Below are positions 8,113 through 16,987 of a stretch of 64,000 bases of DNA, piece by piece. This DNA comes from Winogradskyella thalassocola (GTDB lineage Bacteria > Bacteroidota > Bacteroidia > Flavobacteriales > Flavobacteriaceae). The stretch covers positions 1,364,001-1,428,000 of the forward strand of contig NZ_FNCZ01000001.1 in NCBI RefSeq assembly GCF_900099995.1, given 5' to 3'. The notes under the pieces are model-generated. The model was not told the DNA's origin and ran no database searches. It saw only the letters and a program-made list of their open reading frames with translations. A program made the translations under genes and the position numbers. How positions within the stretch are numbered: the stretch's first letter is position 1; the number at the start of each line of letters is the position of its first letter.

Positions 8113-10257
8113 ATGAAAGGGAAATATAAATTTTTGCTACTCGCCTTATTGATAGCATTCGCCTCGTGCAGTTTTACAAGTAAGAAATTTGAAGATCCAG
8201 ATAAGGATAAATTGCTGATTCAGCTTATTACGTATCTTTTAGATCAAGGTCATTTTGAGCCAAAAGATATCAATGATGATTTTTCTGCACATGTATTTGA
8301 AGATTATTTGAATAATGTTGATCAGTTTAAACGCTTTTTTTACGAATCGGATATCAAAGAATTTGAGGCCTATAAATTTAAAATAGACGATGAAATAAAG
8401 GCTTACGATGTTTCATTCTTTAATCTTACGCACGAACGATTATTGCAACGTATTGCTGAAGCTAAGACAATATACACTGATATTTTAGAAAAGCCTTTCG
8501 ATTTTACAAAAAAGGAGGACTATGTTGCGGATTATGAGAATTTGACTTATGTAACTAGTAAGCGTGAAATGAAAGAGCGATGGAGACAACAACTTAAGTT
8601 TTCAACCATTGCTAATTACGATGAAATAATTTCGCAGCAAGATTCGGATACAGACGATGTTAGTAACTTAACGGCTAAAGAAAAGAAATCAATTAAAAAA
8701 ATTGAAGCTGAAGCACGATTAGCAACAAAAGAATCAATTGATGTGCTTTATGATTACATTGAAGATAGAAGGCGTAACGATTGGTTTTCTGTATATATAA
8801 ATGCTATTGTAGAAGGGTTTGATCCACATACATTCTATTTTGCTCCTGAAGATAAGGAACGCTTTGATAGAGATATTTCTGGGAAATTTGAAGGTATTGG
8901 AGCGCGTTTACAAAAGAAGGTAGATGGTATAATGGTTGACGAAGTTATTAGTGGTGGACCGGCATGGAGAGCAAATGAATTAGAAGTTGGTGACCAAATA
9001 CTAAAAGTGAAGCAACAAGATGAAAAAGAATCAATCAATGTTGTTGGTATGCGCTTAGCTGATGCTATTAAGTATATAAAAGGTCCTAAAGGAACTGTAG
9101 TTACTCTAACCTTGAAAAAAGTAGATGGCACCATTCAAGATATTTCTATTACGAGAGATATTGTTGAGTTAGAAGAAACTTATGCAAAATCTTCAATCGT
9201 TGAAAAAGACGGCAAAACATTTGGGATCATTAATTTGCCTAAATTTTATATCAGTTTTGAGGACTATAATGAACGAAATGCAGCTTCAGATATTAAACAA
9301 GAAATCTTAAGATTAAAAGAAGAAGGAGTTGAAGGTTTAGTAATGGACTTAAGAAATAATGGTGGTGGTTCTTTACAAACTGTTGTGGATATTGCAGGTT
9401 TATTTATTGAAGATGGGCCAGTAGTACAAGTAAAAACAACTGGTGAAGCTAAAGAAGTACTTGCAGATAAAGATAAGTCTATTGTGTGGGATGGACCATT
9501 AGTAATATTAGTTAATGAGTTGTCTGCTTCTGCATCTGAGATTTTAGCGGCTGCGATGCAAGATTATAAGCGAGGTATCGTCATTGGTAGTAAGCAAACT
9601 TATGGTAAGGGAACTGTACAAACGGTTATGGATTTAAACCGTATGGTTAAGAATAATACGAAAGGAGATATGGGTGCTTTAAAGTTTACCACTCAGAAAT
9701 TTTATAGAATTAATGGAGGCTCAACACAATTAGAAGGTGTAAAGAGTGATGTCGTTGTTCCGGACCGTTACAGTTATATTGATATCGGAGAAAAAGATCA
9801 GGATAATCCATTAGCATGGGATAAAATTGATGCCGCTGATTATGAAGTTTGGAGTAATTATTTCGATTTTGATGCCACCATTAGTAAAAGTAAGGCACGA
9901 ATGGCTAGTAATGAGCAATTGAAACTTATTGACGCCAATGCACAATGGGTGAAGAAAATAAGAGATCGTGAATCGTATTCATTAAACTATGACATCTATA
10001 AAAAGGAAATGCAGATTAATGAAGAAGAAGCAAAACGTTTTGCTAAGCTGTCTGAATATAAAACGGACTTAACATTTACGTCTTTACCTTATGAGGTGAA
10101 GCTGATGGATAAGGATTCTGTTTTATTAGAAAAGCGTAATCGCTGGCATGAGGCTTTAGCAAAAGATGTTTATGTTGAAGAGGCAATAAATGTACTTAAC
10201 GACTTAAAAATGACGTATGCTATAAAAAATAAAGTTGCTAATTCTGTGAAGAATTAA
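8113..10257 (+). CDS. prc: tail-specific (carboxy-terminal processing) protease, Prc/Tsp-type lipoprotein
   Basis: This 714-residue S41 peptidase is predicted to degrade or trim periplasmic proteins from unstructured C-termini. The signal is lipoprotein-like with Cys19 (AFASCSFTS). The order is an N-terminal Tsp helical region, a PDZ domain (about 255-345; GIGARLQKKVDGIMVDEVI), and the S41 core. The core has the nucleophile region S471-A-S-A-S-E and general-base K499 in TYGKGTVQ. A C-terminal DUF3340-like region follows. Length fits the long Prc type rather than short CtpA. It lies 9 bp before the permease gene on the same strand. It is preceded by duplicated micro-ORFs that may affect its translation. 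Confidence 0.94.
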   Translation: MKGKYKFLLLALLIAFASCSFTSKKFEDPDKDKLLIQLITYLLDQGHFEPKDINDDFSAHVFEDYLNNVDQFKRFFYESDIKEFEAYKFKIDDEIKAYDVSFFNLTHERLLQRIAEAKTIYTDILEKPFDFTKKEDYVADYENLTYVTSKREMKERWRQQLKFSTIANYDEIISQQDSDTDDVSNLTAKEKKSIKKIEAEARLATKESIDVLYDYIEDRRRNDWFSVYINAIVEGFDPHTFYFAPEDKERFDRDISGKFEGIGARLQKKVDGIMVDEVISGGPAWRANELEVGDQILKVKQQDEKESINVVGMRLADAIKYIKGPKGTVVTLTLKKVDGTIQDISITRDIVELEETYAKSSIVEKDGKTFGIINLPKFYISFEDYNERNAASDIKQEILRLKEEGVEGLVMDLRNNGGGSLQTVVDIAGLFIEDGPVVQVKTTGEAKEVLADKDKSIVWDGPLVILVNELSASASEILAAAMQDYKRGIVIGSKQTYGKGTVQTVMDLNRMVKNNTKGDMGALKFTTQKFYRINGGSTQLEGVKSDVVVPDRYSYIDIGEKDQDNPLAWDKIDAADYEVWSNYFDFDATISKSKARMASNEQLKLIDANAQWVKKIRDRESYSLNYDIYKKEMQINEEEAKRFAKLSEYKTDLTFTSLPYEVKLMDKDSVLLEKRNRWHEALAKDVYVEEAINVLNDLKMTYAIKNKVANSVKN

Positions 10258-10265
10258 AGTTATAA

Positions 10266-11360
10266 ATGAGCAACCAAAACAATTCATTAACAAGGCTAGC
10301 GCTCCAAAAGTTTAAAAAGAACTTTTGGGGCGTTTTTAGTTTGGGTGTCATTATATGTATTGGACTGATTTCTATATTTGCTTATGTGTTTGCTCCAGAT
10401 GCTTCTAAAAATGCTAATCAGATGCATTTGTCTATTCATTCAAAATCACCGGGTTTTGAAGTGCAAATGTTAACGATTCCATCTAGTATTGAATCGGAAC
10501 AAAACTTTTTTTCAAAATTATTCTTTGGATATAATAATACAGATACCGAGATTCCTATTCAATCATATAAAGAGAGAAATGGTATTTTAACGTATGTAGA
10601 ATATGCTTCAGACGGATTGCAAGGTGAAGAAAGACAAATTGCGGTGTCACGTTTTCCAAGTTCGAATTATGAATCTTATATCGCTACTAAAAGTTTTGTT
10701 TTTGGTACTGATAAATATGGACGCGATTATTTGAGTCGTATCTTAATTGGCTCAAGAATTTCGTTCTTCATTGGCTTTGTCGCGGTCTTTATCTCATTAA
10801 TTGTAGGACTCTTAATGGGGAGTTTAGCAGGTTACTACGGCGGAAAGGTAGATGCCTTTATTATGTGGGTTATTAATGTAACGTGGTCTATCCCAACCTT
10901 GTTATTAGTGATTGCCATTACTTTGGCTTTAGGAAAAGGCTTTTGGCAGGTATTTATAGCTGTAGGTTTAACCATGTGGGTAGAAGTGGCAAGAGTGGTG
11001 CGAGGGCAAATTATCAGTGCCAAAGAAATGCAATACGTCACAGCAGCTAGAGCTTTAGGTTATAATGATTATAGAATTATCACCAAACACATCTTACCCA
11101 ATATTTTTGGGCCATTAATAGTGATTTCTGCGGCAAATTTTGCAGCGGCAATTTTAATAGAAAGTGGACTTAGTTTCTTAGGTATTGGTGCACAACCGCC
11201 AATGGCAAGTTGGGGAGCGATGATAAAAGACCACTACAACTATATTATTTTAGGAAAACCGTATTTAGCCTTAATTCCAGGACTTTGTATTATGGTATTG
11301 GTGATGGCTTTTATGTTGGTTGGTAATGCTCTGCGAGATGCTTTGGATGTGAAAACTTAA
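10266..11360 (+). CDS. ABC transporter permease, DppC/OppC type
   Basis: This 364-residue inner-membrane permease of the peptide/nickel ABC family has an OppC-like N-terminal helix. A long extracytoplasmic segment (about 45-135) precedes the five-helix BPD_transp_1 core. The coupling-loop EAA-type motif RALGYNDYRIITKHILPNI and the conserved ESGLSFLGIGAQPP segment are clear. KYGRDYLSRIL before the core is typical of DppC/OppC. No ATPase, partner permease or binding protein lies nearby, so it must work with genes elsewhere. It follows prc by 9 bp and converges with engB, the last codons overlapping by 4 bp. Confidence 0.9.
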   Translation: MSNQNNSLTRLALQKFKKNFWGVFSLGVIICIGLISIFAYVFAPDASKNANQMHLSIHSKSPGFEVQMLTIPSSIESEQNFFSKLFFGYNNTDTEIPIQSYKERNGILTYVEYASDGLQGEERQIAVSRFPSSNYESYIATKSFVFGTDKYGRDYLSRILIGSRISFFIGFVAVFISLIVGLLMGSLAGYYGGKVDAFIMWVINVTWSIPTLLLVIAITLALGKGFWQVFIAVGLTMWVEVARVVRGQIISAKEMQYVTAARALGYNDYRIITKHILPNIFGPLIVISAANFAAAILIESGLSFLGIGAQPPMASWGAMIKDHYNYIILGKPYLALIPGLCIMVLVMAFMLVGNALRDALDVKT

Positions 11361-11974
11361 TTGCTAGATCTCAGTTGTTCAATTTCTTCGTTGGTCTTTT
11401 CAATGAAATTTAGCACATCATCCTTACCTGTATAATTAGAAGCAGACGTTACAAAATAAGGTGGTAACTCTTCCCAAAATTTAAGTAGTTCTTGGCAGTA
11501 TTCATCTACATGACGTTCAATAGCTTTTGGTTTTAACTTATCCGCTTTGGTAAAAATAATGCCAAAAGGAATCTCGCTTTCACCCATGTATTTCATAAAT
11601 TCTAAATCTATGGGTTGCGGTTTGTGTCTAATATCCACTAGTACAAATGCAGAAACCAATTGTTGACGTTTTTCAAAATAATCGGTAATAAACTTTTGGA
11701 ATTTCTTCTTAGAGGACTTTGAAACACGCGCATAACCATAACCTGGTAAATCTACCAAGTACCAATTTTCATTAATAAGGAAGTGGTTAATTAATTGTGT
11801 TTTTCCAGGTCGTCCAGAAGTTTTTGCTAAACTTTTTCTATCAGTTAGCATATTGATTAGTGACGACTTTCCTACATTACTTCGCCCAATAAAGGCATAT
11901 TCGGGTAGGGCATTCTTTGGGCATTTTGCCACTTCAGAATTACTAACTACAAATTCAGCTGATTTTATTTTCAT
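11357..11974 (-). CDS. engB: ribosome-biogenesis GTPase EngB/YihA (YsxC)
   Basis: This 205-residue TrmE-Era-EngA-EngB-Septin GTPase is needed for assembly of the large ribosomal subunit. G1 is GRSNVGKSSLIN, G3 is DLPGYGYA and G4 is FTKADK; the GRPGKTQLINHF switch segment is also typical. Length matches the family. It is transcribed leftward, converging with the permease. A short perfect hairpin of the TTCCTGC/GCAGGAA type lies just upstream of its start. Confidence 0.95.
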   Translation of the reverse strand: MKIKSAEFVVSNSEVAKCPKNALPEYAFIGRSNVGKSSLINMLTDRKSLAKTSGRPGKTQLINHFLINENWYLVDLPGYGYARVSKSSKKKFQKFITDYFEKRQQLVSAFVLVDIRHKPQPIDLEFMKYMGESEIPFGIIFTKADKLKPKAIERHVDEYCQELLKFWEELPPYFVTSASNYTGKDDVLNFIEKTNEEIEQLRSSN

Positions 11975-11980
11975 CTTCAG

Positions 11981-11998
11981 TTCCTGCGAAAGCAGGAA
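11981..11998. repeat. palindromic TTCCTGC-GAAA-GCAGGAA element
   Basis: A perfect 7-bp inverted repeat with a GAAA tetraloop sits 6 bp upstream of the engB start. Variants of the same palindrome occur at 29454-29473 (ATTCCTG...TAGGAAT) and 61950-61963 (CCTGCTTGCAGG core). This looks like a short dispersed repeat rather than a gene-specific site. Confidence 0.6.
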
Positions 11999-12162
11999 TC
12001 TTATTTAATTAAACTTAGTTTTTTGTGAAGTAAAAAAGGAAATGTTTTTAAAGGACAGAGACGAGTTGCATTTTTAGAGTATATACCTAGCGTGTCTGCA
12101 CCTTTGTGTGATATTTTTACTTCCTGCTTTCAACTTTTCAGTCTTCAAGCTTTTTTTATTAC

Positions 12163-12927
12163 CTAAAACCCACGCTTCTCAAGCCAACCCATCAGAATTG
12201 TATTAAATTCATCAGGATGCTCCATCATAGCAGCGTGCCCACATTTATCAATCCAATATAACTCAGAATCAGGTAATAGTTCGTGAAACTCCTCGGCAAC
12301 TTCTGGTGGAGTAACATTATCGTTTTTTCCCCAAATGATACAAATAGGTGTAGTCATTTTTGGTAAATCTTTAGCCATGTTGTGTCTTATAGCACTTTTT
12401 GCAATCGCTAAGGTTTTTATAAGCTTATTACGATCATTTACGGTTTCATAGACCTCGTCTACAATTTCTTTAGTCGCAACTGCCGGATCGTAAAACACTT
12501 CTTGTGCTTTCTTTTTCATCACTTCGTAATCGCTCCGTTTGGTGTAGCCACCTCCCATTGCGCTTTCGTAAAGTCCTGAGCTTCCTGTAATGATAAGCGC
12601 TTTTACTTTTTTAGGGTATAATTTTGTATGGTACAAGCCAATATGGCCACCAAGAGAATTACCTAGTAAAATAACGTTGTCTAAACCTTTATACTCAATA
12701 AAATCTTTGAGATAATTAGCAAAGCTTTTAACGTTGGTTTTTAATAACGACATACCGTAAATAGGAAGTTCTGGAATAATGACTTTGTAGCCTTTAGCGC
12801 TAAAGTATTTGGTGACTCCATCAAAATTACTGAGTCCACCCATTAAACCATGCAACACAATAATTGGTGTGCCTTCGCCTACTTCAATATATCTAAAATC
12901 CTTTTCTTTCTTTAAAAGGTGTGCCAT
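12163..12927 (-). CDS. alpha/beta-hydrolase
   Basis: This 254-residue single-domain hydrolase has the oxyanion HG motif (VLHGLMGG), the nucleophile elbow G-N-S-L-G-G in LLGNSLGGHIGLYH, the acidic residue in IWGKNDNVTPPEVA and the catalytic His in CGHAAMMEHP. There is no signal peptide, so it is cytosolic. The fold resembles MhpC/BioH-type C-C hydrolases or esterases, but the substrate cannot be deduced. It is monocistronic and leftward, divergent from mraZ. The 188-bp gap to engB shows no other feature. Confidence 0.85.
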   Translation of the reverse strand: MAHLLKKEKDFRYIEVGEGTPIIVLHGLMGGLSNFDGVTKYFSAKGYKVIIPELPIYGMSLLKTNVKSFANYLKDFIEYKGLDNVILLGNSLGGHIGLYHTKLYPKKVKALIITGSSGLYESAMGGGYTKRSDYEVMKKKAQEVFYDPAVATKEIVDEVYETVNDRNKLIKTLAIAKSAIRHNMAKDLPKMTTPICIIWGKNDNVTPPEVAEEFHELLPDSELYWIDKCGHAAMMEHPDEFNTILMGWLEKRGF

Positions 12928-13135
12928 GTGCGAGTTCGTGCTTATGTGTTAGAAACAAATATAACCAAATCCTTTAGAATATAAATAATATGGAAAAAAT
13001 ATCAACTTTTTTTATCAGAAGGGTGTTGCGTGGGTCGATGTTAATAATTCCCACTTGAAAATATTTGCTTAAAACTTGAATTCATTGACGTGATAATATA
13101 TTAAGGTTATTTCAAACTAAAACTTATCAACAAAT

Positions 13136-13200
13136 GTGGTAGAATGTGGTAAAAAGTGGTGATTTTTTCAATATCTTTGACTCTTAACCGTTAAAGTGGT
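13136..13200 (+). promoter_or_regulatory. MraZ operator: 10-bp-phased GTGGT boxes
   Basis: GTGGT occurs at 13136-13140, 13146-13150 and 13156-13160 with exact 10-bp spacing. A fourth copy at 13196-13200 is exactly four further 10-bp turns away and ends 12 bp before the mraZ start. MraZ proteins are known to autorepress by binding tandem short G-rich boxes spaced by one helical turn upstream of mraZ. The first three boxes cover the expected -33 region of the promoter below. Confidence 0.8.
13172..13179 (+). promoter_or_regulatory. -7 element of the dcw promoter (TATCTTTG)
   Basis: The octamer TATCTTTG matches the Bacteroidota -7 consensus TAnnTTTG completely and lies between the third and fourth MraZ boxes. 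This predicts transcription starting near 13185 with a 5' leader of about 28 nt. No clear -33 TTTG is present 19-21 bp upstream, where the GTGGT boxes sit. Confidence 0.6.
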
Positions 13201-13212
13201 AAACAAAACCTT

Positions 13213-13683
13213 TTGAATTCATTTATAGGAACATACGAATGTAAAGCTGATGCCAAAGGAAGGCTAATGATACCTGCTGTGCTCAAAAAGCAGTTGTCGG
13301 CGGCTTTGCAAGATGGTTTTGTTTTAAAGCGTGCTGTATTTCAGCCGTGTTTAGAACTCTATCCTATGTCCGAATGGAACAAAATGATGGAGAAAATTAA
13401 TAAACTCAATCGCTTTAAGAAAAAGAATAATGATTTTATCAGACGTTTTACGGCTGGTGTTAAAATTGTGGAAGTAGATAGCGCTGGTCGCTTATTAATT
13501 CCAAAAGATTTAATTGGATTTTCTGGTATTACTAAAGAAGTTGTTTTGGCGTCTGCAGTAAATATTCTTGAAATCTGGGATAAAGATAAATACGAACAAG
13601 CTATTGATGATGCGGCTGAAGATTTTGCAGATTTGGCCGAGGAAGTAATGGGACAAGAGGATGACGACAATGGATTATCATAA
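13213..13683 (+). CDS. mraZ: division/cell-wall cluster regulator MraZ (TTG start)
   Basis: This 156-residue protein has two SpoVT-AbrB-like halves, each with the DxxGR signature: KADAKGRLMIPAVL and VDSAGRLLIPKDLI. MraZ forms a ring and binds the boxes found upstream, normally repressing its own cluster. The natural N-terminus (NSFIGTYECKADAKGR) requires a TTG start at 13213, as there is no ATG or GTG at the right place. The frame overlaps rsmH by 14-23 bp, indicating translational coupling. Confidence 0.95.
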   Translation: MNSFIGTYECKADAKGRLMIPAVLKKQLSAALQDGFVLKRAVFQPCLELYPMSEWNKMMEKINKLNRFKKKNNDFIRRFTAGVKIVEVDSAGRLLIPKDLIGFSGITKEVVLASAVNILEIWDKDKYEQAIDDAAEDFADLAEEVMGQEDDDNGLS

Positions 13684-14566
13684 TGCAGTATTACTTAAAG
13701 AAACTGTTGATGGTTTAGCAATTAAGCCCGATGGTGTGTATGTGGATGTCACTTTTGGTGGTGGAGGTCATAGTAAGGAGATTTTATCACGATTAGGTCC
13801 AAACGGAAAGTTGTATGCTTTTGATCAAGATAAAGATGCGTTAGCAAATACCATTGATGATGATCGCTTTGTGTTGATTAACGAGAACTTCAGGTTTGTA
13901 AAACGATTTTTGAGATTCTATGGAGCTAAAGAAGTTGATGGTGTTTTGGCAGACTTCGGAGTGTCATCACATCAATTTGATGTTGCTGAGCGTGGATTTT
14001 CAACACGTTTTGAAGCGGATTTAGATATGCGAATGAATCAAGACAGTAAGCTGTCTGCTTTTGAAGTCATTAATAATTATGACGAAGAGCAACTAAGAGC
14101 TGTTTTGTTTCAATATGGTGAATTGCGAAATGCGCCGGCAATGGCAAGAGTAATTGTTGATGAGCGAAAGAATGCTGAAATTAAAACGAGCGAGCAGTTA
14201 AAAGCGGTTTTAAAACAATTTTTAAATCATCAAAAAGAGAATAAGGTTTTAGCTCAAATTTATCAAGCCATTCGAATTGAGGTAAATCAAGAAATTGAAG
14301 TGTTAAAAGAATTATTGCTTCAAACACCTGAGATCTTAAAAAAAGATGGTCGCTTAAGTTTTATCTCATACCATTCTTTAGAAGATCGATTGGTAAAGCG
14401 TTTTATACGGAATGGATTATTTGAAGGGGAACCAGAGAGAGATATGTTTGGAAACTTTGAAGTGCCATTAAAAAAAGTTGGAGGTTTAATTGTGCCTTCA
14501 AAAGAAGAAATAAAACAAAACAATAGAGCGCGAAGTGCGAAACTGAGGATTGCCAAAAAAATATGA
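13670..14566 (+). CDS. rsmH: 16S rRNA (cytosine-1402 N4) methyltransferase RsmH/MraW
   Basis: An SAM-dependent methyltransferase of about 298 residues that modifies C1402 in the ribosomal decoding centre. The SAM site VDVTFGGGGHSKEIL and the C-terminal ISYHSLEDRLVKRF are diagnostic. Two in-frame ATGs are available (13661, giving MTTMDYHN; 13670, giving MDYHNAVLL). The second matches the usual family start. Both overlap the end of mraZ. Its stop overlaps the next start (14563). Confidence 0.95.
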   Translation: MDYHNAVLLKETVDGLAIKPDGVYVDVTFGGGGHSKEILSRLGPNGKLYAFDQDKDALANTIDDDRFVLINENFRFVKRFLRFYGAKEVDGVLADFGVSSHQFDVAERGFSTRFEADLDMRMNQDSKLSAFEVINNYDEEQLRAVLFQYGELRNAPAMARVIVDERKNAEIKTSEQLKAVLKQFLNHQKENKVLAQIYQAIRIEVNQEIEVLKELLLQTPEILKKDGRLSFISYHSLEDRLVKRFIRNGLFEGEPERDMFGNFEVPLKKVGGLIVPSKEEIKQNNRARSAKLRIAKKI

Positions 14567-14889
14567 AAAAAAACATATACAGCATATTAAGGGGTAAGTT
14601 TCTAATCAGTGATGATTCGTTTAAAAATTGGCGTATCATCATTTTTATTTCGTTTCTGGCTATCATAATGATTGCAAGTTCGCATAGTGCGGATCAAAAA
14701 GTATATGAGATTGCAAATTTAACTAATGAGGTTAAAGAATTACGCTCGGCATTTGTAGATAAAAGAGGAAAGCTGATGCAACTTAAAAAAGAATCTTTTG
14801 TAGAGGCAGAGATGAAAGAAAAGGGTATTGGGATTTCCTTAAATCCACCAACAAAAATAATAGTAAAATCATCTAAATCGGTTAAGTAA
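14563..14889 (+). CDS. ftsL: FtsL-like divisome protein
   Basis: This 108-residue bitopic protein has a basic N-terminus, one transmembrane helix near residues 27-43 (IIIFISFLAIIMIASS), and a periplasmic coiled-coil stretch with heptad-like spacing (VYEIANLTNEVKELRSAF). Sequence conservation of FtsL is weak, but size, topology and position between rsmH and ftsI are characteristic. It should help assemble FtsQ/FtsL/FtsB and activate FtsWI. The start overlaps the rsmH stop by 4 bp. Confidence 0.85.
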   Translation: MKKNIYSILRGKFLISDDSFKNWRIIIFISFLAIIMIASSHSADQKVYEIANLTNEVKELRSAFVDKRGKLMQLKKESFVEAEMKEKGIGISLNPPTKIIVKSSKSVK

Positions 14890-14974
14890 ACGGGTTTGGA
14901 ATTTGAAATAGAGTACAGAACAGTCTTAAATATAATTAAATCTCGATTATCGAGTAAAAACACAACAGTAAACT

Positions 14975-16987
14975 TTGGCAATAACAGAAAAAAACATATT
15001 AAACAGATTGTACTTCGTGTCAGGCTGCATGTTTGTATTCGCTTTGGCTGTGGTGTTCAAGTTGGTGAGTATTCAGTTTATTCAAGGTGATGAATATAGA
15101 GCGCTAGCAGAAAAGAGTACAACTAGAGATTTTCCCATTCCTGCAAATCGTGGTAATGTGTATTCTGCTGATGGAAGTTTGTTGGCGACTTCGATTCCAA
15201 AATATGATATTAGAATTGATGCCATTCAGGCAAAAGACGCAACATTTGAAAAGTACATCGGAGCTTTAGCAGATTCGCTTCATGTGTATAAAGGTAAGCC
15301 GGTGTCTTACTACAAGAATATCATTCGTAAAGCCCGAAAAAATAAAAATAGATATTTTTTGTTAGCTCGAAATATTAGCTATTCCGATTATATCAGAATG
15401 CGCAATTTTCCTTTACTAAATCTAGGCGCCATTAAAGGAGGTTTAATTGTAGAACAAACGACAAGACGTGAGCATCCGATGGGAGGCATTGCAGAGCGTT
15501 TTATTGGTTATGAGCGTCAGGATAAAGACAGTAATTATACTAGAGCAGGTATTGATGGAGCCTTTGGTGTAAAATATCTACAAGGTAAAAACGGGAAACG
15601 TTTAAAGCAGAAAATAGGAAATGGGCAATGGAAGCCTATCGCTGATTTCGACCAAGTTGAACCTCAGGATGGTTACGATGTTTATACGACTATTGATGTC
15701 AATATTCAAGATATAGCGCATCATTCCTTACTTAAGCAGTTAGAGATTTACGATGCAGATCATGGTTGTGTGGTGGTGATGGATGTGAAAACAGGTGAGA
15801 TAAAAGCAATTTCTAACCTTGGAAAAAACAGAAATGGGAAGTATTATGAGCGCTTAAATTATGCGGTTGGAGAAAGTCATGAGCCGGGTTCTACATTTAA
15901 AGTGATGGCTTTGATGGCGGCATTAGAAGATAAGGTTGTGGATACGTCAACAGTTGTTGATACTAAAAAAGGAAGAAAGTCTTTTTATGGTCGTGTTATT
16001 ACGGATTCTGGTCCTGGTTATGGTGAAATTTCTGCGGCAAGAGCATTAGAGGTATCTTCTAATATAGGCATGGCTACTATTATTGATGAACATTACTCAA
16101 AACAGCCAGAGAAATTTTTAAATAGATTGAGTTCTTGGGGGCTCGATAAGCCTCTCGGTTTCAATATTAAAGGAGAAGGGGTGCCAGATATTCCAAAGCC
16201 TGGAGCATCTAACTGGAGTAGAAATGCGTTGCCTTCTATGGCTTATGGCTATAATCTTGAAATGACTCCATTGCAAACACTAGCGTTTTATAATGCTATT
16301 GCCAATGATGGTGAATTAATTAAGCCGCGCTTTTTGAAATCGGTTAAGTCGTTCGATAAGAATATTGAAGTGTTTAAAAAAGAAGTGCTTGTTGAGAAAA
16401 TATGTTCTAACCAGACTTTGAATGAGATGCGAGATATTTTAAAGAACGTTGTTATTCGTGGTACGGGCGCGCGTATGTATTCGGAGACGTTTTCTATGGC
16501 TGGTAAAACAGGTACGGCTAGAACGGATTATGCAAATACTGAAGAATGGAATAAGAATCGGAAATATATTTCTTCGTTTGCAGGTTATTTTCCTGCGGAT
16601 AATCCAAAATACTCATGTATTGTGGTGATTCATAAGCCAAGTACAAAAGTAGGTATCTACGGCTCTGATGTAGCTGGTCCGGTTTTTAAAAGAATTGCTC
16701 AAAAAATTTATACAGACACTCCAATTATAGATGAGGTTCAAACTTTAAACTTCAAAGACAATCTAGTTAACGAAGATTTTGAAAGTTACTTTGAAAACGC
16801 TCGTAAGTATAAAGAGTTAATGCCAAGTGTTGTTGGTATGCCAGCTATGGATGCGATCGCATTGTTAGAGAATTTGCAGATTGATGTAAGAGTGAAATTA
16901 AATGGAAATGGAGTGATTAAAAAACAGTCTGTAGAAAAACATCAAAAATTACAAACCAATCAAACCATTGTATTAGAAGCATCATGA
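14975..16987 (+). CDS. ftsI: division transpeptidase FtsI (PBP3-type), TTG start
   Basis: This 670-residue class B penicillin-binding protein cross-links septal peptidoglycan. It has an N-terminal membrane anchor (about 13-33) and a dimerisation domain. The transpeptidase domain has the SxxK motif S306-T-F-K309, S361-S-N363 and K511-T-G513. A C-terminal PASTA-like domain starts with LMPSVVGMPAMDAIALLE. A TTG at 14975 gives the expected N-terminus AITEKNILNRLYF; no ATG lies in frame nearby. The gap of 85 bp after ftsL is the largest in the early dcw cluster. The stop overlaps the murE start (ATGA). Confidence 0.95.
   Translation: MAITEKNILNRLYFVSGCMFVFALAVVFKLVSIQFIQGDEYRALAEKSTTRDFPIPANRGNVYSADGSLLATSIPKYDIRIDAIQAKDATFEKYIGALADSLHVYKGKPVSYYKNIIRKARKNKNRYFLLARNISYSDYIRMRNFPLLNLGAIKGGLIVEQTTRREHPMGGIAERFIGYERQDKDSNYTRAGIDGAFGVKYLQGKNGKRLKQKIGNGQWKPIADFDQVEPQDGYDVYTTIDVNIQDIAHHSLLKQLEIYDADHGCVVVMDVKTGEIKAISNLGKNRNGKYYERLNYAVGESHEPGSTFKVMALMAALEDKVVDTSTVVDTKKGRKSFYGRVITDSGPGYGEISAARALEVSSNIGMATIIDEHYSKQPEKFLNRLSSWGLDKPLGFNIKGEGVPDIPKPGASNWSRNALPSMAYGYNLEMTPLQTLAFYNAIANDGELIKPRFLKSVKSFDKNIEVFKKEVLVEKICSNQTLNEMRDILKNVVIRGTGARMYSETFSMAGKTGTARTDYANTEEWNKNRKYISSFAGYFPADNPKYSCIVVIHKPSTKVGIYGSDVAGPVFKRIAQKIYTDTPIIDEVQTLNFKDNLVNEDFESYFENARKYKELMPSVVGMPAMDAIALLENLQIDVRVKLNGNGVIKKQSVEKHQKLQTNQTIVLEAS

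Noticed and set aside
7922-8158. A leftward 78-codon frame with a repeated sequence (FFFFYYFNLVKMCSPIILILQL twice)
   Set aside because: It is the complement of the 90-bp tandem repeat. Its apparent protein repeat is a by-product, and it overlaps the protease signal peptide on the other strand.
14896-15090. A 64-codon frame overlapping the start of ftsI
   Set aside because: It overlaps the conserved FtsI N-terminus in another frame and has no plausible composition or start context.
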